In this document: piece by piece, positions 18,285 through 25,309 of the stretch
Position numbering within the stretch: the stretch's first letter is position 1
Layout of the letters: the number at the start of each line of letters is the position of its first letter
Assembly: GCF_009301415.1 (NCBI RefSeq)
Contig: NZ_CP045073.1
Span: forward strand, 1,069,501-1,133,500
Direction: 5' to 3'
Source: Paracoccus kondratievae
GTDB taxonomy: Bacteria; Pseudomonadota; Alphaproteobacteria; Rhodobacterales; Rhodobacteraceae
Length of the DNA: 64,000 nucleotides
Notes under the pieces: generated by a model
What the model was told of the DNA's origin: nothing
What the model saw: the letters and a program-made list of their open reading frames with translations, nothing else
The model's database searches: none
Made by a program: the position numbers and the translations under genes

Positions 18285-18431
18285 ATGGCTAATCCCATTA
18301 CCGGAGATTTCAATGCGGGTATGCAGGACGTGATCAACCAGCAGCGTGCGATTACGCTGGAGGCTGCGAAAACCAACGTGGAAATTGCAAAACAAACCAC
18401 ATTGAAGGACGCCTACGGCAAGATCCGCTAA
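18285..18431 (+). CDS. 48-residue helical protein, candidate T3SS needle/filament subunit
   Basis: A short gene with start MANPITGDFNAGMQDVINQQ and end KQTTLKDAYGKIR. The protein is nearly all amphipathic helix, without Cys, signal peptide or TM segment. It sits immediately before sctD, where Ysc-type clusters place the needle gene, is preceded by an ACGGAGAC ribosome site, and is followed by a strong terminator hairpin with T5, as expected for a subunit made in excess of downstream genes. A 50-residue paralogue at 50371-50523 shares the MQDVINQQR, TNV and KDA-GK motifs. Known needle proteins are about 70-85 residues, so this would be unusually short. Function is inference; the gene itself is supported by conservation between the two copies. 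Confidence 0.72.
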   Translation: MANPITGDFNAGMQDVINQQRAITLEAAKTNVEIAKQTTLKDAYGKIR

Positions 18432-18439
18432 TTATATTA

Positions 18440-18473
18440 TGTGAGACGGGATTTCGTCTCGTCTCACATTTTT
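18440..18473 (+). terminator. terminator between the 48-residue gene and sctD
   Basis: Arms 18440-18448 (TGTGAGACG) and 18460-18468 (CGTCTCACA) form a perfect 9-bp stem, followed directly by TTTTT at 18469-18473. It should end or reduce transcription ahead of sctD and so raise the ratio of the short gene to the rest of the operon. Confidence 0.8.
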
Positions 18474-18495
18474 CTCTTGAATTCCGGAGCCCGCC

Positions 18496-19455
18496 ATGGG
18501 GGAACAGGCAGGGCGCCGTTCCTCTGCGGACAGTTTCGTGCTGAGCGTCCTCGCCGGACCGAACGCAGGGGCATCCGTTTCGCTGGAAGCGGGGCGCCAC
18601 ACGATCGGCAGCGATGACAGCAACGACATCATACTGGCCGGACTGGGTGATCAGGTCATCAATCTGTCATTGAAGGGTGCGGCGGTCATCGCCAATCCGA
18701 TCGTCGACGGCATTGGGCTGGTGGGCGAGGGAGCGAACGGCGTCGCGCCGCTGACCGTGAAGGGCGCGCCTTACCAGATCAAGCTGCCCGCGCGGCTTTG
18801 CCTTGGCTCTGATGTGATGGTGCAGCTTTCGGGCGGCGTGCAACGGCCCTCCACGGATCGGCGTATGCTTGTCGGCGTCGGCCTGGCGGCCTTGTTCTTT
18901 GGTTGCTGGCTGGGCGCAGCACTGTTTACGCAATCGCCGACGCCTGTGCTTGCCGGCCTCGGCAGCTCGGCGGCGGCCGATGTGTCGGCCCGGGTAGCGC
19001 TGACGGAACCGGCAGAGCTTGCGGTCACGCCGCGGATCAGCAACTCGCCGCAGCTTGAGTGTTTTAGCGATTGCGTTTTGGCAGCCGAGGCCGAGCTGAA
19101 GTCCCGGCTTGCGGCAGCGGGCCTCAACAATCTGACACTCAGCCATGATAGCGGGGTTCTTCGCCTTGGCGGGACGGTGCTGCCCGAGCAGGTGAACGAC
19201 TGGCGTCAGATCCGCACCAAGTTCGAGGCAGAGTTCGGGCAAAGCCTGCCGATCGTTACAGCAATCGAATCCGAGACGGCGCCAATGCTGGCCGTGTCTT
19301 CGGTTTGGCTGGGCGAGAATGCCGAGGTTCGCACCAAGACCGGCAATGTCTATCGGGTCGGCGACCGGACCCGCGATGGCTGGGTCGTACGAAAGATCGA
19401 CCGCGGTAGCGTCGAGTTCGAGCGTGACGGCCAGCTTGTCGCGGTACGTTTTTAG
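18496..19455 (+). CDS. sctD: T3SS inner-membrane ring protein SctD
   Basis: Forms the outer of the two inner-membrane rings of the injectisome basal body. The 319 residues divide into an N-terminal FHA-like cytoplasmic domain (about 13-110, with LAGPNAGASVSLEAGRHTIG and the GSDDSNDI turn), one TM helix (about 124-145, LVGVGLAALFFGCWLGAALF) and a periplasmic part with a BON-like ring-building fold (LKSRLAAAGLNNLTLSHDSG) and a C-terminal beta domain. This architecture is the SctD pattern. It is somewhat shorter than the Ysc-type protein. Ribosome site CGGAG precedes ATG 18496. Confidence 0.87.
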   Translation: MGEQAGRRSSADSFVLSVLAGPNAGASVSLEAGRHTIGSDDSNDIILAGLGDQVINLSLKGAAVIANPIVDGIGLVGEGANGVAPLTVKGAPYQIKLPARLCLGSDVMVQLSGGVQRPSTDRRMLVGVGLAALFFGCWLGAALFTQSPTPVLAGLGSSAAADVSARVALTEPAELAVTPRISNSPQLECFSDCVLAAEAELKSRLAAAGLNNLTLSHDSGVLRLGGTVLPEQVNDWRQIRTKFEAEFGQSLPIVTAIESETAPMLAVSSVWLGENAEVRTKTGNVYRVGDRTRDGWVVRKIDRGSVEFERDGQLVAVRF

Positions 19456-19466
19456 GGGAATGCAGA

Positions 19467-19826
19467 ATGGCTGACTCGATCCATCCTTCTTCCCGTCTTA
19501 TCTCCAGCACGCCGGCAACGCATGAGCTGCCGCGCTTGGGCCGGATCGGGCGTCCGCATCAGCCCGCACCTATCAGGGATGCCGACGATATCAGTTCGCG
19601 CCCCCGCCCGCGCGGTGAACGGGTCGGGTTCCAGTCGATCCTCGAGACCGGGCTCGGCAATGTGAGCCTGCCATCAGCGCCCGACCTGATCACCGCACTG
19701 GAAACGGCCCGCAGCTATGCCGACCGCGCCGACAAGGCGGTTCCGGGGCTTGGGCGTCTGGTCGATGCGGTGCTTGAGGACGAGTGCCGCAAGCTGTCGT
19801 GTTACATGGACATGCAAACAACATGA
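19467..19826 (+). CDS. hypothetical T3SS-cluster protein, 119 residues
   Basis: Small basic protein with a disordered Pro/Arg-rich N-terminus (HELPRLGRIGRPHQPAPIRD) and a helical C-terminal half (LITALETARSYADRADKAVP, then VLEDECRKLSCYMDMQ). No recognised family. It is 11 bases after sctD and overlaps the next start by four bases (ATGA), so it is in the operon. Position between SctD and SctV suggests a chaperone, export signal carrier or secreted small component; nothing in the sequence decides. Confidence 0.65.
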   Translation: MADSIHPSSRLISSTPATHELPRLGRIGRPHQPAPIRDADDISSRPRPRGERVGFQSILETGLGNVSLPSAPDLITALETARSYADRADKAVPGLGRLVDAVLEDECRKLSCYMDMQTT

Positions 19827-20350
19827 ATGCTCCGCTTTCGATCATCACGAATTCGATCAGGCTGCCGGACCGGGCTGTGGGCGATGAGCCGACGGATGAG
19901 CAGCTTGAGGATATCTATGGCGAACTTGGCAACTTGGATGAGGCCGAGGCTCTGCCCGACAATCTGATCGCTGCCGATGCGCGCAAGCACGGACACATCC
20001 TGTCGTCGCTGGCGCTGCTTTATCTGCGCCACGGCAATCCGTCGAGAGCGATGGTTCTGGCGCTAGCGGCGCTATCGATGGGTGATGTGCGGCCCTCGGC
20101 GCTGCTGACCCTGGCGGAATCGCTGCTGCGGGCCGGGGATCCGGAACAGGCGATGTCGGTGCTGACCCGGTTCGACGAGACGGATCCGGGCCTGATAGAT
20201 CCGGCGGCGACCGATATCCAGCACGCCGCGCGCCAGTATATCCGCGCCAAGGCGCTGCATCGGCAGGGCGATGCCATCGGAGCCCGGGATGCGCTTGCGC
20301 TGGCCCGCGATCTGCGGGTCGCAGCCGAGACCCGAAAGGAGAGCGGCTGA
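19823..20350 (+). CDS. TPR-like T3SS protein (possible SctG/SctY-type chaperone)
   Basis: A 175-residue soluble helical protein starting MNAPLSIITNSIRLPDRAVG. Helix pairs resembling tetratricopeptide repeats are seen: HGHILSSLALLYLRHGNPSR, then LALAALSMGDVRPSALLTLA and RAGDPEQAMSVLTRFDETDP. Small TPR proteins are typical cytosolic chaperones for needle or translocator subunits in Ysc- and Hrp-type systems. The start overlaps the previous stop (ATGA) and its own stop overlaps sctV, so translation is coupled on both sides. An in-frame ATG at 19784 is less likely because it lies inside the upstream gene. Confidence 0.72.
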   Translation: MNAPLSIITNSIRLPDRAVGDEPTDEQLEDIYGELGNLDEAEALPDNLIAADARKHGHILSSLALLYLRHGNPSRAMVLALAALSMGDVRPSALLTLAESLLRAGDPEQAMSVLTRFDETDPGLIDPAATDIQHAARQYIRAKALHRQGDAIGARDALALARDLRVAAETRKESG

Positions 20351-22404
20351 TGGCGGAGGGCGGGTTTAGACGACGGATCAACGCGATTGCGGCGCGGCAG
20401 GATCTGGTTCTGGTGATCCTGCTGGTCCTGATCGTCTTCATGATCATCGTGCCGTTGCCGACCTGGTTGATCGATCTGTCGATTGGCTTCAATCTGGCGA
20501 TCTCGGTCCTGATCATGATCGTGGCAGTCTATCTGAAATCACCGACGACGCTGTCCACGCTGCCCTCGATCCTGCTCTTCAGCACATTGTTCCGGCTGGC
20601 CATCAGCATCTCGACCACACGGCTGATCCTGCTACAGGCCGATGCCGGTCAGATCGTCGAATCCTTCGGGAACTTCGTCATCGGCGGCTCGCTTCTGGTC
20701 GGCATGGTGGTGTTTCTGATCATCACCATCGTCCAGTTCATCGTCATCACCAAGGGCTCTGAACGCGTGGCCGAGGTCTCGGCGCGCTTCTCGCTTGATG
20801 CGCTTCCGGGCAAGCAGATGGCGATCGACAGCGATATGCGTGCGGGCGAGATTGATCTGGCCGAGGCGCGCCGCCGCCGCGAGACGCTGCAGACCGAAAG
20901 CGAATTTTACGGCGCAATGGACGGCGCGATGAAGTTCGTCAAGGGCGATGCGGTGGCCGGGCTGATCATTATCGCGGTCAACATTCTTGGCGGGCTTGGC
21001 GTCGGTGTCGGGCAAATGGGAATGCCCTTTGGCGAGGCGCTGCACCGCTATTCGGTGCTGACCATCGGCGATGGCATGGTCAGCCAGATCCCGGCGCTGA
21101 TCATGGCGATCAGTTCGGGCATCGTGATCACCCGGATCGCGAACGAGCGCTCGGTAGATCTGGCGCATGACATTACCGAACAGGTATCGGCCAATCCGCG
21201 GGCCTTGCATGTGGCGGCAGTGGTGCTGCTTGGCTTTGCACTGATCCCCGGCTTTCCCACTCCTGTCTTTCTGACGCTGGCGCTGGTCTTCGGGACGGCG
21301 GGCTTCCTGATCGCGCGGCGCAAGCAGGCCGAAGAGATCGAGGAAAGCCAGCGTCCGACGACCGATGGCAAGCAGGATCTGTTGATGGCGCCGATGGCAC
21401 CGGTGCGGCTGGCCGTCGGTCCCGACATTGCTGAAAGCATCGACCGGATCGAGTTCGACAGGGTCGCCCTGCGCGAACGGACCAATGTGTTCGAGGATCT
21501 GGGCGTGCCCTTCCCGCGGCTGGAATTGTGGGTCGATGCGGATGCACCGAAGGATCGCTGGCAATTGCTGGTCGAAAGCGTGCCGGTTGCAGAGGGCTAT
21601 ATTCCGGCGGGGCGGCTGCGCCTGACCGATGACGCGGAAACCGCCGAGATCCTGGGCATTCCTGTTGATGATATCGAGCTGAGCCCGACCGAGCCGCACA
21701 GCTATTGGTGCGATGCGTCGAGGACCTATGAGCTTGAGAAGAACGGAGTTGCCTATCAATCCCCGGCCGAGGCGCTGGCTCATATCGCGGCCCGCAGATT
21801 GCCGCGCCATGCCGCCGAATTTCTGGGCGTGCAAGAGGTGGGCGCGCTGCTTGCGGCGATGGAATCGCGCTATGACAGCCTGGTCACCGAGGCGCAGAAG
21901 GCGCTGTCGCTCCAAAAGATCGCGACGATCATGCGGCGTCTGGTGGAAGAGGAGATTCCGGTTCGAAACCTGCGGGTTCTGTTGGAAACCATCGTCGACT
22001 GGGCCCCGCGCGAGAAGGATCCCGAGCTTCTGTCGGAATATGTCCGCACCGCGCTGGCCCGTCAGATCAGCTACAAGTTCGCCGATCGGGATCGCTTCAT
22101 CGCCGCCTATATCGTCGATGCCGATATTGAGGGGCTGATCCGCAGCTCGATCCGCAACTCCTCGTCGGGGGAATATCTCTCGCTGGAATCGAAACAGTCG
22201 CGCCGCCTGCTGGAGCGCCTGAAGGAAACCGTCGGCGATCCGCAATCCCATTCCGCGCCGCCGGTCTTTATCTCGACCACCGAGATCCGCCGCTTCCTGC
22301 GCAAGTTCCTTGCGACGCATGAGATCAACTTCCCGGTGCTCTCGCACAAAGAGATCGCTCCCAGCTTCAAGGTGCAACCCATCGCGATGTTGTCGTTACA
22401 ATGA
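20350..22404 (+). CDS. sctV: T3SS export gate protein SctV
   Basis: FlhA/SctV-family inner-membrane export gate that forms a nonameric ring under the basal body and receives chaperone-substrate complexes. The 684 residues comprise about eight TM helices in the first 330 (for example LVILLVLIVFMIIVPLPTWL and ILIMIVAVYLKSPTTLSTLP), the FHIPEP signature region RFSLDALPGKQMAIDSDMRA to GEIDLAEARRRRETLQTESE, and a large cytoplasmic domain with the VRNLRVLLETIVDWAPREKD segment. Length is normal. The next gene starts inside its last codon. A 581-codon open frame on the opposite strand is a shadow. Confidence 0.97.
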   Translation: MAEGGFRRRINAIAARQDLVLVILLVLIVFMIIVPLPTWLIDLSIGFNLAISVLIMIVAVYLKSPTTLSTLPSILLFSTLFRLAISISTTRLILLQADAGQIVESFGNFVIGGSLLVGMVVFLIITIVQFIVITKGSERVAEVSARFSLDALPGKQMAIDSDMRAGEIDLAEARRRRETLQTESEFYGAMDGAMKFVKGDAVAGLIIIAVNILGGLGVGVGQMGMPFGEALHRYSVLTIGDGMVSQIPALIMAISSGIVITRIANERSVDLAHDITEQVSANPRALHVAAVVLLGFALIPGFPTPVFLTLALVFGTAGFLIARRKQAEEIEESQRPTTDGKQDLLMAPMAPVRLAVGPDIAESIDRIEFDRVALRERTNVFEDLGVPFPRLELWVDADAPKDRWQLLVESVPVAEGYIPAGRLRLTDDAETAEILGIPVDDIELSPTEPHSYWCDASRTYELEKNGVAYQSPAEALAHIAARRLPRHAAEFLGVQEVGALLAAMESRYDSLVTEAQKALSLQKIATIMRRLVEEEIPVRNLRVLLETIVDWAPREKDPELLSEYVRTALARQISYKFADRDRFIAAYIVDADIEGLIRSSIRNSSSGEYLSLESKQSRRLLERLKETVGDPQSHSAPPVFISTTEIRRFLRKFLATHEINFPVLSHKEIAPSFKVQPIAMLSLQ

Positions 22405-23663
22405 AAAAACTCCTGACCCATATTTATGGACGCTCTGGCCGGATGGCCATGACAGGTTTCGTCGCAGCCCTGATCGCGGGCGTCGTCATCTCCGGCGCCG
22501 ATGCGCAATCGACGCGTATCTATCTGAGCGAGGGGGACGGGCGCCGGATCGAGCTGCCGGAAGATACGGCAACGGTCTATATCGCCAATCCGATGATTGC
22601 GGACGCGCAGGCGATCTCGCCCACGGCGATCTATCTGACGGGCTATACGCCGGGACGCACCAGTGTGATCATCACCGGCGAAAACAGCGCAGTCAGCGCC
22701 GAATATGAGGTCGAGGTGATGCCTGCCTCCGGCGGCGCGGAAGCCCTGCTTCCCTCCGAGACGACGGTTCGGCGCAAGGAAGGTATCGCGATCATCTCGG
22801 GCGGGGTGAATGACGTTCAGGGCACGCGCGGCGTGGTCGCTTCCGAACGTTCTTTCGGGCGCCAGGGAGTCGTGACACGCGATGAGACGACCTATGGCGG
22901 TGGCACGCAGATCTCGTTGCGGGTTCGCTTTGTCGAGGCCTCCAGAAGCGAATTGCGCCGGATGGGCGTGGATCTGGCCGCACTTGGGGCAAGCGCGGGC
23001 GGCCCGCTGCGCGTCGTCACCAGCGGCGATCCAAGCGGTTTTCTGGACGGGGCGGCGGTCAGCAGCCCGGCCATTGGAGGGCGGATGACCTCGGGTAGCT
23101 TCACCATCGACACGATGATCAATGCGCTGGAAGAGCGCGGGGCCGTCCAGATCCTGTCTGAACCGACGTTAACCACCGTATCGGGTCGCCGCGCCAGCTT
23201 CCGTGCGGGCGGCGAGATCGGCTATCCGATCAATCAGGGCGATGGCGTAATTTCGGCCGCGTTCCGGCAATATGGCGTCTCGATCGAATTCCTGCCGACA
23301 ATTCTGCCGAACGGCCGCATCGCCATCGAGGTTCAGCCCGAGGTCAGCTTCCTCAATCATGACAACCAGGTGAGTGTGGACGGTTTCGTGGTTCCCGGCC
23401 TGTCGGTGCGCCGTGCCGATACCACGGTCGAGGTCGGCAGTGGCCAGACCTTCGCCATTGCCGGCCTTTACGAGCAGTTCTCGGAGAACGGCCGCCGCGG
23501 CACGCCAGGGATGAGCGGGCTCTTCGGGCGGTCGAGCAATGTCCGGCAAGAACGCGAGCTGTTGATCTTCATCACCCCCTATATCGCCGAGGCCAGCAAT
23601 GTCAGCGCCCCGCCGGTCGCCCGGCGTCCGGTGCGCAGTACCGTGGGGTTCATCACCAGATGA
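22401..23663 (+). CDS. secretin, CpaC/RcpA-like, encoded within the T3SS operon
   Basis: Outer-membrane secretin of 420 residues with a signal peptide (about 1-36, AGVVISGADAQS). The N-terminal domain is of the pilus-secretin type: RRIELPEDTATVYIANPMIA then ISPTAIYLTGYTPGRTSVII. The secretin domain follows: ISLRVRFVEASRSELRRMGV, ALEERGAVQILSEPTLTTVS, GGEIGYPIN, VSIEFLPTILPNGRIAIEVQ, and the final RQERELLIFITPYIAEA. These are hallmarks of CpaC, the Tad-pilus secretin, rather than of the usual SctC with N0-N1-N3 domains. No Tad genes surround it, and a separate N0/N1 protein is encoded at 29414. Together they probably make the T3SS outer ring. Confidence 0.88.
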   Translation: MKKLLTHIYGRSGRMAMTGFVAALIAGVVISGADAQSTRIYLSEGDGRRIELPEDTATVYIANPMIADAQAISPTAIYLTGYTPGRTSVIITGENSAVSAEYEVEVMPASGGAEALLPSETTVRRKEGIAIISGGVNDVQGTRGVVASERSFGRQGVVTRDETTYGGGTQISLRVRFVEASRSELRRMGVDLAALGASAGGPLRVVTSGDPSGFLDGAAVSSPAIGGRMTSGSFTIDTMINALEERGAVQILSEPTLTTVSGRRASFRAGGEIGYPINQGDGVISAAFRQYGVSIEFLPTILPNGRIAIEVQPEVSFLNHDNQVSVDGFVVPGLSVRRADTTVEVGSGQTFAIAGLYEQFSENGRRGTPGMSGLFGRSSNVRQERELLIFITPYIAEASNVSAPPVARRPVRSTVGFITR

Positions 23664-24067
23664 AATATCTTATGATCCCCGCCGTTGCGCTACTGGCCGC
23701 CTGCACCGATCCGCTGATCAAGGACTCAGACGTGATCGCCCGCGCCTCGGCCCCGGCCTATGGCTATTCCGAAAGCGGCCATGTCATTCCGTCCTCGTGC
23801 CAGCGCGTCGGCGGCATCTATTCGCGCCGCGCGCCGGGCTGTGAGCGTGATCTGGTTCTGGCGCGACAGGTTGCCAATCCCCGCGATCTCGTCTCGCCGG
23901 TCAGCCCCGGTCCTGCCGCGGCGCGCCCACTCGGGCGGGCGGCGGACAGCTATATCTACGGCCATGACGGTTCAGGCCGGCCCGACTATCCCGAAGACCC
24001 CCATTGGCGGCTCCGGTCGGGATCGGCGGGCGGAGCGGGCCAGGCGCGATCGATCGAGGTCGAATGA
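23660..24067 (+). CDS. small lipoprotein, possible secretin pilotin or ring partner
   Basis: A 135-residue protein beginning MKYLMIPAVALLAACTDP, a clear lipoprotein signal with LAAC lipobox (Cys15). The mature part contains two more Cys (SSCQRVG and APGCERD) that could form a disulfide, and a Gly/Ser/Arg-rich C-terminus. It starts within the last codon of the secretin gene, so it is made together with it. Secretins commonly need a lipoprotein partner for outer-membrane targeting; that is the suggested role, by context only. No family match is recognised. Confidence 0.7.
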   Translation: MKYLMIPAVALLAACTDPLIKDSDVIARASAPAYGYSESGHVIPSSCQRVGGIYSRRAPGCERDLVLARQVANPRDLVSPVSPGPAAARPLGRAADSYIYGHDGSGRPDYPEDPHWRLRSGSAGGAGQARSIEVE

Positions 24068-24079
24068 CGATGCCCCTTT

Positions 24080-24111
24080 AATACAGGGCCGCACATGTCC
24101 CGGCCCGTGTA
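24080..24111. other. stem-loop between lipoprotein and transglycosylase genes
   Basis: Arms around 24081-24091 and 24100-24111 pair with one bulged base (ATACAGGGCCG against CGGCCCGTGTAT). No T-run follows. It may act as an attenuator or an mRNA stability element between two operon parts. Confidence 0.35.
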
Positions 24112-24161
24112 TCTGGTTCACGGTTGGTAACGACAGGTCAATGCATCCTGAGGAGGGAATA

Positions 24162-25142
24162 ATGGAAGTGAACGCTCACGCTGCCGGATGGCAGGACTTC
24201 TACAGCGACCGCCAATCACGCTGCGATTCCGCGCCCGACGAGGCGTTGAAGAAGCATTTCCAGGCGGAACTGGACGTGGCGCGTCAGACCATGCAGTCCA
24301 TGGGACTGGACGTTCCCGAAGGCCAGCCCGCGCCGGAAACCGAGGCCCCCGCGGGCTGCGAGGATCTGCCCGGTGATGTTGCGGGTGAGGTGCCCGGCGA
24401 TCTGCCCGAGCAGCCGGTCAATGCCGCTGTTCAGCCGGGCAACCCCGACCTGCCCGCCGGCGATCCCGAGACGCTTGGCTATGAAGATCAGGCCAGGCTC
24501 GACAAATACCGCGAAGACCTTGAGCCTCCTCATCAGGTTCCGGGCGGTCCTGAAGGTCAGGTGCCGAATGATCCGGCGGGCGACATCCCGACCCCGGTTC
24601 AGCGTCATCAGGTCGCCGGTGACGTCCCCGCCGTCGAAAGCGCTTCGCCGCAATATAACGATGCGCTCGAGGCCTTCCGCGCGCAGATCCTCGCCGCCTC
24701 CAAGGCGACCGGCATCCCCCCTGATATGCTTGCCGCGATGATCTGGGAGGAATCCAAGGGCGATCCCGACGCGATCTCGACCAATGCCGAGAACGGCAAA
24801 TCCGATATCGGCCTGATGCAGATCAACGAGGACACCTTCGCCGAGATGAAGGCCAAATATCCCGACCTGATCAAGGGCGACATCAACGACCCCGAATCCA
24901 ACATCATGGCGGGCGCGCTGTATCTGGCCGAGAAGAAGGAAGAGTTCGGCGATTGGGATCTGGCGCTGCGGGCCTATAACTCAGGCTCTGCCTCGGTCGA
25001 TCCCGACAATCCCGACGTCTCCACCACCGACCTCGGAACCGACAGCTATGTCAACCGGGTGAACTACTATCAGGACCTGATCAAGGAAGGTCAGGACCTC
25101 CCATCCGAATACTCCGAGACCCCCGAACAGGTTCAGACCTGA
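24162..25142 (+). CDS. T3SS-associated lytic transglycosylase, probably exported without a Sec signal
   Basis: Peptidoglycan-cutting enzyme of 326 residues. The C-terminal SLT/lysozyme-like domain (about 165-310) has the catalytic Glu in AAMIWEESKGDPDAISTNAE, then SDIGLMQINEDTFAEMKAKY and LALRAYNSGSASVDPDNPDV. The N-terminal half is acidic and Pro/Gly-rich with repeated PGD-type units (ECDLPGDVAGEVPGDL-like) and lacks a Sec signal peptide, so export through the T3SS itself, as for Hpa2/HopAJ-type enzymes, is likely. The start at 24162 has an excellent GAGGAGGG site; the frame is open upstream to 23760 but overlaps the lipoprotein gene. Confidence 0.87.
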   Translation: MEVNAHAAGWQDFYSDRQSRCDSAPDEALKKHFQAELDVARQTMQSMGLDVPEGQPAPETEAPAGCEDLPGDVAGEVPGDLPEQPVNAAVQPGNPDLPAGDPETLGYEDQARLDKYREDLEPPHQVPGGPEGQVPNDPAGDIPTPVQRHQVAGDVPAVESASPQYNDALEAFRAQILAASKATGIPPDMLAAMIWEESKGDPDAISTNAENGKSDIGLMQINEDTFAEMKAKYPDLIKGDINDPESNIMAGALYLAEKKEEFGDWDLALRAYNSGSASVDPDNPDVSTTDLGTDSYVNRVNYYQDLIKEGQDLPSEYSETPEQVQT

Positions 25143-25154
25143 TCGCCCGAACCC

Positions 25155-25196
25155 GAGCGCCTGCCAAGCATGCCACGGCTGAAACGGTAGGCGCTC
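25155..25196. terminator. stem-loop after the transglycosylase gene
   Basis: Arms 25155-25165 and 25186-25196 pair over 11 positions with one G-T wobble, loop 20 bases. There is no T-run, so a terminator role is only possible. It lies in the 167-base gap before the large translocator-like gene. Confidence 0.35.
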
Positions 25197-25309
25197 ACCG
25201 CACCACATAGTTCGCACCGAAAGCGGGCATAGCAAACCGACGGCGCAAAAGACGCGTTAGCCACAACGCTCATCGGCCCCTGGTCCAAGATATAAGAGGG
25301 AGAAGAACG

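Noticed and set aside
20632..22377. 581-codon open frame on the minus strand across sctV
   Set aside because: It mirrors SctV codons in high-GC DNA, is His/Arg/Gln-rich, has no domain logic, and SctV on the plus strand is unambiguous.
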